A DNA stretch of 64,000 nt from Trogon surrucura (taxonomy: Eukaryota; Chordata; Aves; Trogoniformes; Trogonidae), in assembly GCA_020746105.1 (NCBI GenBank), contig CM036618.1, forward strand, positions 126,160,191 through 126,224,190, given 5' to 3'. Below are positions 12,520-24,339 of the stretch, piece after piece; the stretch's first letter is position 1; each line of letters starts with the position of its first letter. Under the pieces are notes generated by a model. That model had not been told where the DNA came from. It worked only from the letters and a program-made list of their open reading frames with translations, and made no database searches. Made by a program: the position numbers and the translations under genes.

Positions 12520-15500
12520 CCGTCTCAATTTCTACTTCTACTTGATTGCTTAAGGACAGCTGGGAAGGCAGATCCTTAGCCTGAGAACAGAGTTGATCAC
12601 AGTTTTAAGGCAAAGTAATTTTGGAAGTAAAAGTAGCGCTCTCTTCCCAAGGAAACTTCTCGTTTTTAAAACATTAGTTTGTATTAATTACTGGCTCATT
12701 GAAAGAACAAAGTATTTTTTGGTGTCTTTTTTCTTTTTTGTTCCCAAACACAGGAAAAAAAAAAACACCCACGTGGATAAACCCCAGAAAAATCTTCATC
12801 TGGGGCCAAAAATAATAATAATTTTCAGTTTTAGGATTTTTTTTGTCAGGTTTTTGAAAGATCAACAAATACCTCCCAAGCACCGCTCCAACTTGCAGTC
12901 TTTGGGAGACTGCACACCCTCAACTTTTTGCAGTTCCCCTTCTTGTCTACAGCCCACCGTAACCTCCCTGGGGCTCGCGTCTCACTCTCGCCGCGTCCCG
13001 GGCACAGGCAGCCACTGCAGGACGGGTTGTCCCGTGCTGCGTGACCTCAGCGCTTGCAATTTCAGCACCTTCTAGCAGCTCTGGTTATACTTGAATCAGA
13101 AAAACAGCAGCAAAATACAGACATCAGTGGGTACTTACCAGCTCTCTGGTCAAAGAGGGAGCATCGAAAACACCTTGGGGATCTAACCAGATCACACTGC
13201 TAGTCTTGAGCTATAATCAGGTGTTTAATAAACAGTTTCAGTAAATGAAAATCAGCTACATCAGCAGGGCTCCTAGGTACCTTGCTTTTTGCCCCATTTT
13301 TTTCTTTAGCCTCCACTTAGTTACTTCTATCATGATACACCTTTTCAACTTTTATGTTCTTTTTTTTTCCTTCATAAATATTCATACTGCCTTTTTTTTT
13401 CCTTTTACCTTCAAAGAATATATTTCTTTTTCTCTGGTGCCTCTGTCTCTCTTGATCCTGGCCTGGCTTTGCCTCGTGTATCTATTCTCTTTTAAACAAA
13501 GAATTTTTAAACCTTCATTTTAAGGCCTCTTCATGTTCAAAATTCCATGGAAAATTGGATTTCCCACTCAAGTTCAAGCGGAGGGCCAGCTCTTGTGAAT
13601 TCGAGAGGCAAGACAGACAAACAAAAATTTGCAAGATACTCTTCCTGACAGTTTTGCTAGATCAGTACCACATAAAACTACTTGTTTGTAGCACGGTCAA
13701 ATTGATATTGCCACACAAACGTTAACTTTTGTACATCCATTTCACTTCACTTGAACTGTGCAACCTGAACATTGTGTTTTCCTATCCCAACTCTTCCAGT
13801 CCCCTCCCATCCCTTGAGTATATTTTGGACCAGATCAACCGATGTGTCTTTTTTAAGTACTATTTCCATAATTTGCTTTTATTGTTCTATCATTCAAAAG
13901 CTGTAGAAGGCATGAAAGTGAATTTCTCTTAACCGTTTCATTTTTTTATTTCACAAGAAGATGAAATACAGAGCAGTGCCTGCCAGTTATACTTTGAAAA
14001 TAAGTTTTTGTATGTTTCTTCGACACAAAGCATCTGTGGTTACATAGAGCAACATGCTAAAAGTATCACATAACCATGTAGGGAAAATTCATAACTAAAT
14101 AATGCCTTCGGAGGCATTTCTGAAGTTGGAACAGTATCAGGAATCTGCTTATTTACGTAGGGAGCTGTGGAGATTGCAGCCTGTTGGTACTGCCAACAGA
14201 TAGGATGATTAGTGCTAAAAACAATATCATCGTTTAGATAAGCCTTCTCCTTCTGATAGTTGCTATTGAACTCGACTTGAACTTAAATGTTCTCAGCTTG
14301 GGAACTACAGTTACAATTCCTGACGCAGCTCATTCAGCCTGCAAAAGCTGAAGCAGAAGATTTTACTGATAGCACTGGTCCCTTACATCAACTATTTTAA
14401 GTCCCTTGTCTTCTACCTTGCAGTCCCTTATTTCTTAAGTTAGCAAAGTGCACACTGACGAGCTCTGCGTTCGCTGCCAAATAATCAGGCTAGGGCTGGC
14501 TATCCCACAGCTTCTGCCCAGCGCATCGCTTTGCCAGCTGTGTTGGACTTTGTTCAGCTGAGAACTCGCTGCCTGTCCCGTCAGAATGACGTGCAGACTC
14601 TGGTAGCACCGCACACAGACCTGGTCCGCACCTGACCCCAGGGCACAACCTTTGCCAGCAACTTCCCATGCCAACATATGAGAAAAGCAAGATTGTTTTT
14701 TGATTTTTTTTTCAGGAACTCTTTTCTGTGTTGTCGCAGAATAAAAGGTGATTTTTCAAGTGTGCTCTGAAGCATGCTTTTTGGGGTTGTATTTTGGGTT
14801 TGTTTTCCTTCGCAGGGACCCAGCAGCTGCCAGTGTAAGTGCTGTGAGGAGGCTTGCAAAGATTTAATGTGTGATACTTCAACTTCCTAATGAAAAACCA
14901 CAATGAGCTTTCAGGCCTGTATTTCCTTAATATTACAGGTTGTAGCAGTAATTTTTTGTTCAGTCAAGCCTAGCTAAAGGAAAATGCTTATGAGGTTTCC
15001 AAGGAGAGAAATAAACAAAATGGAAATGAATAGAGAACTTGGAACTTTTAAGTGTACGCAATTAAGAAAAAAAAATACATGCTTCAGATAATTCTGGAAA
15101 CTATTAGGAGATATTCATAATTCATAACCAGTTGTTTGGTTTTCTTTCAAGCAAGGGGGCAGCTTTACATCAAACACTGACCAGTTTTTCCATTAACTTA
15201 AATAAACAAAACAGTGTGCTTCAAGTTAAGTGAACATCCTTTTTCTTTTTTTTAATTTTAATAACTGGGCGAATTAGAAATAAGAACAAGACATTTACTT
15301 TCGAATAGGAAATCAGTTTGCATGCTATTTCTTCATGTTAAAAATACTTTGGAACACTCACAAAAACAATGTTAAGCTGAATTTATGGAAGTGTTCCATA
15401 TCAGTTTTGAAGATGATATGCCAGATGTCGGGGAGAACTCTTTCATCTGCAATAATGGAATAGTTTAATCCACCCTTGTTGTTTTTGAGCATAGTCCAAG

Positions 15501-16169
15501 TGCATTGGTCATCATGGGTGGGTGATCCTCACTCAGGCAGGCATGAACCTAAAAGCACAAGTTGTTAGACCTCTAGCACAAAGTCACAAGAAAGCAACAG
15601 CAGGAAATACTCTACTGAAAGGAAAAATAAGCTATTGAGATGTAAATCATGAAGGTTACCATTATGACAACTTGCATTTTCAGGCACTCTGAGACTTGCA
15701 GATATGTTGCACTGAATTATTGGGTTGTAACTTGAAAGCAAGTACGGCTCCATTTATGGCCCCAGCAGATATAAAGCCAAGAATACAAGTTTTAAATTAA
15801 TGCAGATCAATCAAAACCATGGAATTTTTCTTTCTTTTTGATGAGCAGGAAGATTAATAGTTAACTTCGTGGTCTTTTGTTGGGGGGGAAAAAAAAGTAC
15901 TCTTCCCTTTGAGGAACTTTAAACACGAAGCCATATATATTAATATCCAGGTTCCTATTTTAAGAATAGATGTTGAAATAACATCGGATAGAAAATACTA
16001 TTGTTAAACAGCTTTGGGGAATATTTTTTTTGTGGTCTCGTGTCAGACTAACATTGTTGCCCCATTACCCATACCACTTTTATTTGTAATAATAATTTCA
16101 ATTACTGTATTACTTGAAGAGCATTTTATGTGTCACATTGATTTAATTCACCGTGGTTGTGATTTGATG
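12520..16169 (+). other. EFEMP1 intron with a GC/CpG-bearing patch, no gene seen
   Basis: Directly after the purine tract the sequence stays AT-rich, except for a patch at about 12900-13070 that carries clustered CpGs (CTCGCG, CTCGCCGCGTCCCGGG). Long ORFs here (160 and 92 codons) have low-complexity compositions and no homology I recognise. Pyrimidine-rich runs lie at 13290-13500. Confidence 0.6.
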
Positions 16170-16223
16170 AGGAATCACAGAATCACAGAATGTTAGGGAT
16201 TGGAAGGGACCTCGAAAGATCAG
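16170..16223 (-). mobile_element. CR1 LINE 3'-end stub (antisense)
   Basis: The + strand gives the reverse complement of the extreme CR1 3' end: repeated AATCACAG units, then GTTAGGGATTGGAAGGGACC and TCGAAAGATCA. The rest of the CR1 consensus is not recognisable afterwards, so this is a very short 5'-truncated copy or one cut by later deletion. Confidence 0.85.
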
Positions 16224-17492
16224 GAAGCCTGTCTTTTTATCAGAACACATTCCTACAAGCTGTGTTGAACCACGGCTTGTGTTGGTGGGAGCCTGGAAAA
16301 GTAGAGCAGAGCACAGAAAAAAATTGTAATACAGCATTGTCCTACATTAAGATGCAGAAGAGAAAATGCATGTTCGATTGCATACCGCATCTCCACCTTC
16401 AAAGTACAAAAAAAAAATCTCAGAATTTGAAGCCGCTTTATCTTTTGCAATGTCCTTTACATACTGCATGGCAGACACTAGAGAAGAAAGGTAGCATCAC
16501 AGATGGAGGTAAAGTGGAGGAGAAAGGAAGTACTGCATCAGTTCAGAGCTTCATTCATTATTTTAGTTTTTTTCCCCTTTTCAGCTGCCTGCCACTCCCA
16601 AACAAACATGTGGGAGATGTTCTAGTGCTGAAAGCTATGGCTCACTCCTTTATTTAGCTATTCTATGTGATAAGTCAATTCAGTTTGGACATACCAAAGA
16701 CAATACATAATTGTGACAAAGTCCTGCAGCCCAGACTTGAGTGTTACAGCTTGATCCCCTGTTAACTCTGTTGAGTTAATGAAAGGATGCTTTTCCTGTA
16801 CCTTCCTGTTGGCAAAGTAGCTGCGGTTGGGTAATTTTCCCAAATTCATGATAGTTACTAACGCCTTTGCAGTCCAAATACAGAGATCACACCAGGACTT
16901 ATAAGTTGTGCTGCAACTTTTTTGTACATTTTCAACATTAATACTTGACATTTTGATGTTCAGGAAAGCTGCAAGGAACTCGCTTTGCTGTACTCTCAAA
17001 TTTGAGAGGGGAAATGTGTCAGCACACTAAAAGAAGTCGTGCTGTTTTTCATGAAAATCTCATTAATTTAAACATTCTACCTCACATATTTCCTTAAATG
17101 TAGACCTTGGCTCTTGCGTATATTTTTTTTGTGCGAACAAGTATTTGTGCAGGTTACCTTTGCTCAACTGTGACAACTTGTTACCAGGGCAATCAGTCCA
17201 ATATACTTAACGTGAAAGGGCCAAAAGGAAAATTTAAAAGGGGAAGAGAAAAACCAGCAATAAAGAGGGAGTTTATGGGCTGGAACAGAGCTGTGCAAAG
17301 TTACAGATGCTACCTCACGACACTACTGGATAGTGGCTGCGGTGCTAGAGTGCACGTCTCAATATTAACAAGTTTTGCCACTCCAGAAGCGAGAAATTTC
17401 TTCAAGTATTTAATTTTTTGGTACCTACTGACCTGATGTTATGTAATAGCTTTTGTGCTGGTATTTACCACCACAAAGCACAGCCTCCCAAC
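16224..17492 (+). other. EFEMP1 intron, no gene seen
   Basis: Non-coding. A 155-codon ORF crosses the CR1 stub and the following sequence (16190-16657). A 113-codon ORF on the other strand ends here. Neither has a domain, bias or splice signals that would support a gene. Confidence 0.6.
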
Positions 17493-17700
17493 ACGAAGGA
17501 GTTAAAAGCTGTCTGGGCATCCGGCCCAGATGAATAACATCCCAAATGTTGAAGGAAGTAGCAAGGGAAATAGAAAAGCCTTTGACAGAAATTGTTGATA
17601 GCTTGCTAAGGCCGGGGAGGGAACCAGGGAATTTGGAGGCTGTTAATGTTGTTCCTATGTGTAAGAAAGGATCAGGGAGGATCCAGGAAACGACATAGCA
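17493..17700 (+). mobile_element. Old CR1-type LINE fragment, ORF2 region
   Basis: The sense strand resembles the LINE ORF2 stretch leading into reverse transcriptase. CATCCGGCCCAGATGAATAA recalls the usual 'SGPDE' coding segment, and GGAGGCTGTTAATGTTGTTC and GTAAGAAAGGATCAGG match the 'W..A.V.PI.KKG' segment. GAGGATCCAGGAAACGAC matches the 'NYRP' entry. It carries stops and frameshifts and is clearly dead. Family assignment within CR1-like LINEs is by resemblance only. Confidence 0.7.
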
Positions 17701-20700
17701 GTGAGCTTGGCTTCAGTTGCAAGAACAATATAAGAAACGTAAATAAGGGACAGAATACTTAATTTGGGAAAATAAGTAAGCCCATGCTCACGGGCAAACT
17801 GTAACAGTCTGATTTCTTCAAGTATTTTACCTTCCACTGGTTATTTCTGAAAAATACTAATATAAAATGTCATACAGACAGGAAGAAAGCTAATGAAGTG
17901 GGCTGAAAGTGAGAGATTTTACAGAATCCTGACACCTGCAGTACTGTGCCGATCACTGTGTGCCTGATATCAGACTCACTGGTGCCACTGCTTGTGGGGG
18001 AGGCAGTGTTTTCAGTTCAGATGAATCTACTAGAAAAATAGACCAAGTCATTTTCTGGTCACACTCACACTGAGAACTCAAAAAAATTTAGACTGACCAA
18101 CTAAAATATTTATTGTTTACATTCAAAACAAATGGAGAGCAGCTTCACTGGAGTCAATGACAAGTGCAACACTGACATCAGTGGAATCATTCTGGGTTTA
18201 GAGTTGCAGAAACCATTCAGAAGCTGTTCCATGAGCACTGCTCAGTGGGGGCAGAAGTACAAACCTGAATCCAGTAAGGTCCTTTTAAGAGCCCTCTTTT
18301 TGATCTGGTGGAATATTCTGCTGACAAGGTTGCTACAGAATAGAGAAAGCAACCTACAAACATTTTGTAACTTGTTTGAACAGATGAATATATACATAAA
18401 CAAGGAAAGCATAAAGATGCCCCGGTGAAACTACAGTATGATGAGAGCCAGGGCACAGCAAGAAGCTGAGCACTTCAGTCACAGAAATAAGACTTCAGTC
18501 AGTTAAGAATAATACAATTTTCCAGCTCTCAGCACAACATACAGGTACGAGCTGAGAAGAAAAGGTTTAAGTGGCTCAAATAAGATGAAAGATAGATGTG
18601 GAGTGTGTTTTCTTTTTTCTATGAAAGTTTGAGGCACTGGTGAAATGCATCTTGTGAATTTATGTACTACTTAATGATACGAAGAAAATTACAGAGATTA
18701 AGCTGTTGCATAAGAGAGCAAGCAGCATGAGTCAGGGGGTTTGGGAAAAATGAGTCACAGTGTGAAGGGAACAGGGCCAGGTTTTTAGCTCAGAGAGAGA
18801 AACTAGGAAAAAAATTTATGGATGTAGATAAGAGCCTGGCAGAATGGACTGCAGTAGAGAAGCAGAAAAACTAACTAGCTCAAAACCAGGGAATGATACA
18901 CTAGATTTAGAGAAAGCTATAGCTAAAAAGCAGTTCAGGCAAAATTTTTGTATGCAACTGGTGGCTGAAATATACCAGCAATGGCAGCACATAATTGTGT
19001 AAATCACCTGAAGAGGGAGTCCGGGTACATTTTTGGAAAATGAGGGAACCGCTGGGCATAGCTGTTAGTGAGGCTTGTGGAATTAAAACTATGAAACGCG
19101 AGTTGATTTCCATTTTGAAGGAATACAGGAGCAAGTTCTGCTGCCCTCCGTGGTTCTCACGTTATTCCTGTAGCACCCTGCAAATTTGCATAGTAGCCTA
19201 GGCAAATCAGAGCCCCATCTTAACCTGCAGAGAATAGGAAAGTCTTTAAATTGAACTTTCTCAAATAGCCCTGGAGATTGCACATTAGGATGGGTCATTC
19301 AGATCTGATGGCCATATTTACCACAGGAAAGTTGAAGACTTCCACAAGCATTTCTGAAAGAGCAGCACGGCTTATGTGTGATTTAATTGAGACACCAGTG
19401 TCCTTAATTGTAAGGCTCCTCCCTCCACTTCTCTACTGACTGACTCTTCACATCAAGTTAAGGTTTTTACAGAGCAGTAATCAGTGCAACTTGACAGAGG
19501 ACCATAACCCATTTTGGGAATGGTAGGTGTGACCAAGCACTAGCCTGCAGGAAAAATAGAATGAGATTCATATCATGATCTGGATCTGAATTCAGCCTGT
19601 TCAGATAACCTAAATTCTGTGCTTTGCAATCCCCCTCGAGTACTTGACTGTGACACTGTCACATGTTTCAGTGTGGGATTCTGGATGTAGCACCTATAAA
19701 GAACATAGTGAAATTAAAGTACTCAGCCCAAACACATTTTACAAATTTTGTTACATTTTGATAACTGTTTAAAATACCAATAAATACCATAGTAAATTTG
19801 CTTTTGAGTGGCCTATTAAAAGACTACATAATTACCTGAGTTCAGTTATTACAATGATTGAGACACTGAAGATAACACAATTCCATTTTCAAGAGCCATC
19901 TGCAAAAAGACACTCTGGCTATTTCAAAGGAAATGTTCTAGCTACAAGGCTGTAACTGTCCAGATAATAACTATCTGGGAATAAAAATCCAAGCAACATC
20001 TTAGATCAGACTCAGAGATACAGAGAGTTTAAGAATTAATCTACATTTCACAGGTTGCATGGTCAATAATGCCATTCAGGCTGCTTAACAACTTAAACAA
20101 GAGCTGTAAGTTTGTATTATCTGTAGTGAACAGCAGCACCTTTTAAAATGCTAGCTGAGATTAGAAAATACAAAGAAGAAAGGGTAATGTTAAAGGCGAA
20201 GATAATTTTCCTTACTGGTTACCAGTGTGATTCACCTTGCCTACCTGGGTGAACAAATACATACGTAACATCTAGACACAAAATTTAAGCTAAGCTGATG
20301 AGGAATGCTGAGGGTGTTCTCAGGTAGAGCTTACAAGATACTTGCTTAAGGTAGAAGCTTCAGCTATGGTATCCGTTGCCGAAACCCTTATGGAAACAAA
20401 CTTTATCCTGATGACACTAAATTTGGAAAAGAGGATGCAGACGAAAGATGCTCAAGAACGAGCTTGTAAAAGCCCATTATTTTCTTTCTAGATCTGTTTC
20501 TTATACTGCAGTCATCACTGTGGTATCTTGAGTGCTTTCCAGTAGTGCATTAAGCAACATGACAAACATCTGTCACATGTTTGTTCTCACCTTCTCCCCA
20601 GAGACAAGTGTGTGGAGTGTCTTGTTTTAATTTTTTTAATTATTTTAAATACACATGCACGTAACACACATTATTAAACATTTGTGCTAGAGAGGAAAGG

Positions 20701-23700
20701 TCAGACAAATTTATCCTGCTCTTAGGATTAAAGCTGGTGAGCTCTGCGATGTTCCGCAGGAATTTCTCTTACACCTTTGCCCCAAATCACTGGGTCTTCC
20801 CAGCTACCACATCACTCTGGTTGCGGGTGTCCGCCGCAGGCAGAAACCAAAAGTATGGATTCCCAATATCTTTAATTTACTGCTCACATCTAAGTCCAGG
20901 GATTTTGTCAGGAAAGATCCAGTGGAACGAGATGGTCAAATTTAGGGAACAGCACGTGCTTTGTGTGACTGCCATCTCATCCCTGTATTACTGCATTTCA
21001 TACTGAGTAACAGCAGGAGCTGATGCAACTCCTATGTCACTGTCACAGAATCAGAGGGCACTGTTGCAAGTTATCGTAAACAAGCTAGGAATCTCCTGGG
21101 CTGGAAAAGCCTGATTTAAACTGGAAAAAGAAGTTTTAGTAATGAAGACCTGGGAGTTACCAATTTCCATTCAGCTGGGACACAGCTGGGAAGACAAGCT
21201 GCGAGTTTCCGATCAGTCCACCTAAGATTATGCTGTTTCATCCAGGGAGAGAAGTGCGTGTTTGTCTGTGCGGGGAGATAACTCTACTTCCGCCACCTCA
21301 GAGAGAAAAGGAGCTCATCTGCCTCAGCCCAAGGAGACCTCCAACACAGATTTTGCTTCCTTCCTATGACTTCCACTCCTCTATTGCTCCAAGAACTCTC
21401 AGGATAGTTAGGAAAAAACCTTCTTTCTCTAATGGAGGATGATTCAGGCCACATAGCATGCCAAGAAGCTGAAGACTTCTCTTTGGGCCTCACTCAAAGG
21501 CAAAGATGCAGAGATCTGTGCAACCACATCGCATTGCAAAATCTGCCAGTGCTTCTTTCCATGTTCCACAAGGGCCGGGCTGCTTCTGGTATCACAGCAA
21601 TACAATTTTGCATTTGGCACTGGTTTCAGCACTGAAATCTTCCACTCACTTCCTCACCCTTGTGTCAGTCAAAATAGTAGACATCTCCAATTATTGTCAC
21701 AGTAGGGATTTCAGAACTGAATGTTCCAGCACTGAAGCCTTTCTAGCTGCCTTTCGTTCTCCTCCCACAGTATTTTCCTTGAAACACTTAAACAAGACCT
21801 TAGGCTATCAGTGTCCCTCTAACGTTACTGATTTCTTAGCACAGAGGTGAGCAGAACTGCTCCAAGCGGGGCAGTCTACTGCCCTTCCCCAGGGAAGGCT
21901 TGAAGGCTAGAGGCTCCTCCCCCCCCCGTCCACCTTAACTTCCCTCCTTAGGCAGTTCTGTAAAGTCCACAAAAAGAGAGGATTGGAGTTTTCAAAGAAC
22001 TCCCATCAATAATACTTCGTTCACATCTCAACAAAAGCCATCCAGAGTCAAAATAGCCAAGAGTACCATGATAATGCAGAGTAACCACATTGATTAAAGC
22101 TCTTCTGAAGTCCAGTGAGAATATGCCACATAATGATGTGTATTTTCACAGCATGTAGGAGACAGACAGGACATACAGTCACAGCTAATGTACAACCTGG
22201 TTCAGGATCCTAACCCGAGTAAGAACTTCAGGAGAGCTCTCAAGGATTCCTTGGAACAGGTCTCAAGAAAAGATTTTCTTTTAAACACAGATCTTTTTTG
22301 CTTATAATATGGGATCCCCCAAGAGTTTCCAAATGAGGAGGTAGCCAGCAGTCAAAAACTACTTTTAAATAATCGTTTTTCTCTCAGACTGCAGTTACTT
22401 TGGGAAAAGTCAAAGACCCAGAGCACCTAAGTCAAACTAGTTTGCTTCAGTTTAGCTAGAGTAGATTATTATTCCACAGAAATTAAGCTAAATGGAAATC
22501 AATCCATGGATGAAAATGACAACATAAGGACTTAAAGCATTTAACTAATCCATTTTAAAAGGCAACTCATGTTAAGTTTACTCATATATGAAGTTCCTAA
22601 AGATCAAATAAACTCGTTGCTCCAGCACACTCTGCAACCAAAAGGGTTGGAACTGTACAAGCGTTAGAGCCATTTTATTTCCAACTTTTGTAGAAGCTCG
22701 GAGCACATGCAAAGCCCAGTGAAGTCCCTGCAAAGACTTGCACAGAACTCCACCAGGCTTTGGTTTGAGCATTTAATGATGTGTCGGGTTGGTACGAGCC
22801 AGCCAGCTGCAGTCCCTGAAAGCCTTTACACCTGAGAAATGTGCTTTTCAGCTGTCAGCACACAACAATGCGGTCGACAAGCCTGGCATCCCCACAGCAG
22901 CTTTAGCACTGATACTATGCAGAAATGCAAAGAGCAGGCTAACATGAAAGGGCTTTATTTTTCCTGTCAGATAAAGAGAAGATATATGTACAATATTTGG
23001 ACGTTTGGGGAAAGGGCAAACATGGAGAATTAATTCAAACTGCCGATGGTTTATTTTGTTATTGAATCTTGTGGTTGAAATTGTTTTCATTTGCTGTGAG
23101 AAAGAATCCATCATTTTTTCCAAAGCACCACCCACAATCTGCCACTGGTGATGTTCTAACATCCCCAGTGCCTATACAAATAGAGAGGTCAGCTGAGATT
23201 TGTAAACTAGAGATCATAAGTTTTAAGGAATTTGTTTATTCAGCCTAGAGTCTCCAAATTGTGTACAATGCCAAAATTAATAAGTCCTTTCACTGTACTG
23301 TGTCGGGTTACAATAAAAAGCTCTCCAACATTTTGGATGTTCAGATGAGAAAGCAAATTGTAATTCCATTTTAAGTAACCTATTTGTCAGCACATGCAGT
23401 TTAATTATAATTAAGTACCTCCAGCAGTTATAATGAATAGGTAAAAATCAAAATGTTCTTTTTATACTTGTACAAACCTGCATTTATTGTGAACTCAAAG
23501 CTGCCTGAATTACACTGAAAAGTATCAGTCTAGTATTTGCCTTTTTAGCTGTTCAAATACAAACATATGTAATCTGTTTCCAAAAGCTTTAACAGATTGA
23601 CTGAATTAGGGGGAATTTCAATGGGAATGACAAGAGGCAGATCTCTTCCTGATGAGAGGACCACCATGTACCAAGTTTCAAGTCTCTGGCCAAAGTGTGG

Positions 23701-24216
23701 AGCACGGGAACCGCGCAAAAGGGATCACCAGGGTCCTTTTAGTATCAGCAAACCGAGATATTTCTAACTCATCTCATTCTTGAGAAAGGGCTGAACTACA
23801 TTTGCTGAAATTTTCCAGGGTAATTCAGCATGCAATAAACAACCAGCGTGGGGGGAAAACAATCCAAACCAAAGTCAAATGATTAAATTACTGTAAAGTT
23901 GCAAGAAGTTTACAGAAGGTTTTATAGTACAAAATATTAATAGTATTTGGCAAAAAAAAAAAAGGTATCTGATTGTTTGAAATAACCATACGTGGAAATA
24001 TTTTGAAATGCAGTATATCAGAATTAAAAGCTATTAGTAATCTGATAACATTTTATGTCCTGTAAATGGAGCAAACGTTGAGATGCCATCTTTGTAGTAC
24101 ATTTGAACTTTGCTGCCTTCACTTACAGGTAGCCTGAAGATACGTAAAGCATTTCAGCAGGCGAAGTCTTTTAAGTGGACTGTGTGACTAATATTGCATT
24201 TGCCTCTTTTATAAAG
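17701..24216 (+). other. EFEMP1 intron up to the EGF-2 exon, no gene seen
   Basis: Non-coding, AT-rich, with a 9-C run at 21919-21927 and an A-run near 23951. Several ORFs of 60-114 codons exist on both strands, many mutually overlapping. None has recognisable domains. A segment near 18140-18205 weakly resembles an ancient amniote interspersed repeat. It ends at the TTTTATAAAG acceptor before the exon at 24217. Confidence 0.65.
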
Positions 24217-24339
24217 ATATAGATGAATGTGCAACTGGAACCCATAACTGTAGAGCTGACCAAGTATGTGTTAATTTAAGAGGGTCCTTCAGCTGCCAAT
24301 GTCCTCCAGGCTACCAAAAACGAGGGGACCAATGTGTTG
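24217..24339 (+). CDS. EFEMP1: EFEMP1 exon: calcium-binding EGF module 2
   Basis: This 123-base exon encodes 41 residues. It starts [12 protein letters not shown], its first codon being split with the missing upstream exon, and ends DQCV. All six cysteines are present (residues 5, 12, 18, 27, 29 and 40). The D-I-D-E calcium ligands and the NLRGSF turn show a calcium-binding EGF fold. The acceptor is AG at 24215-24216 and the donor is GT at 24340-24341 (phase 1-1). It is the first EFEMP1 exon in the window, so the encoded protein is incomplete at its N-terminus here. Confidence 0.96.

Noticed and set aside
12033-12545. 170-codon + strand ORF and the matching 111-codon - strand ORF
   Set aside because: Both are translations of the AAAAAG repeat (poly-Lys/Arg-Lys and poly-Phe/Ser); no gene signal remains once the repeat is removed.
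16190-16657. 155-codon + strand ORF
   Set aside because: It starts within an antisense CR1 stub. It has no domain, no coding-like bias and no splice signals, and lies inside the EFEMP1 intron.
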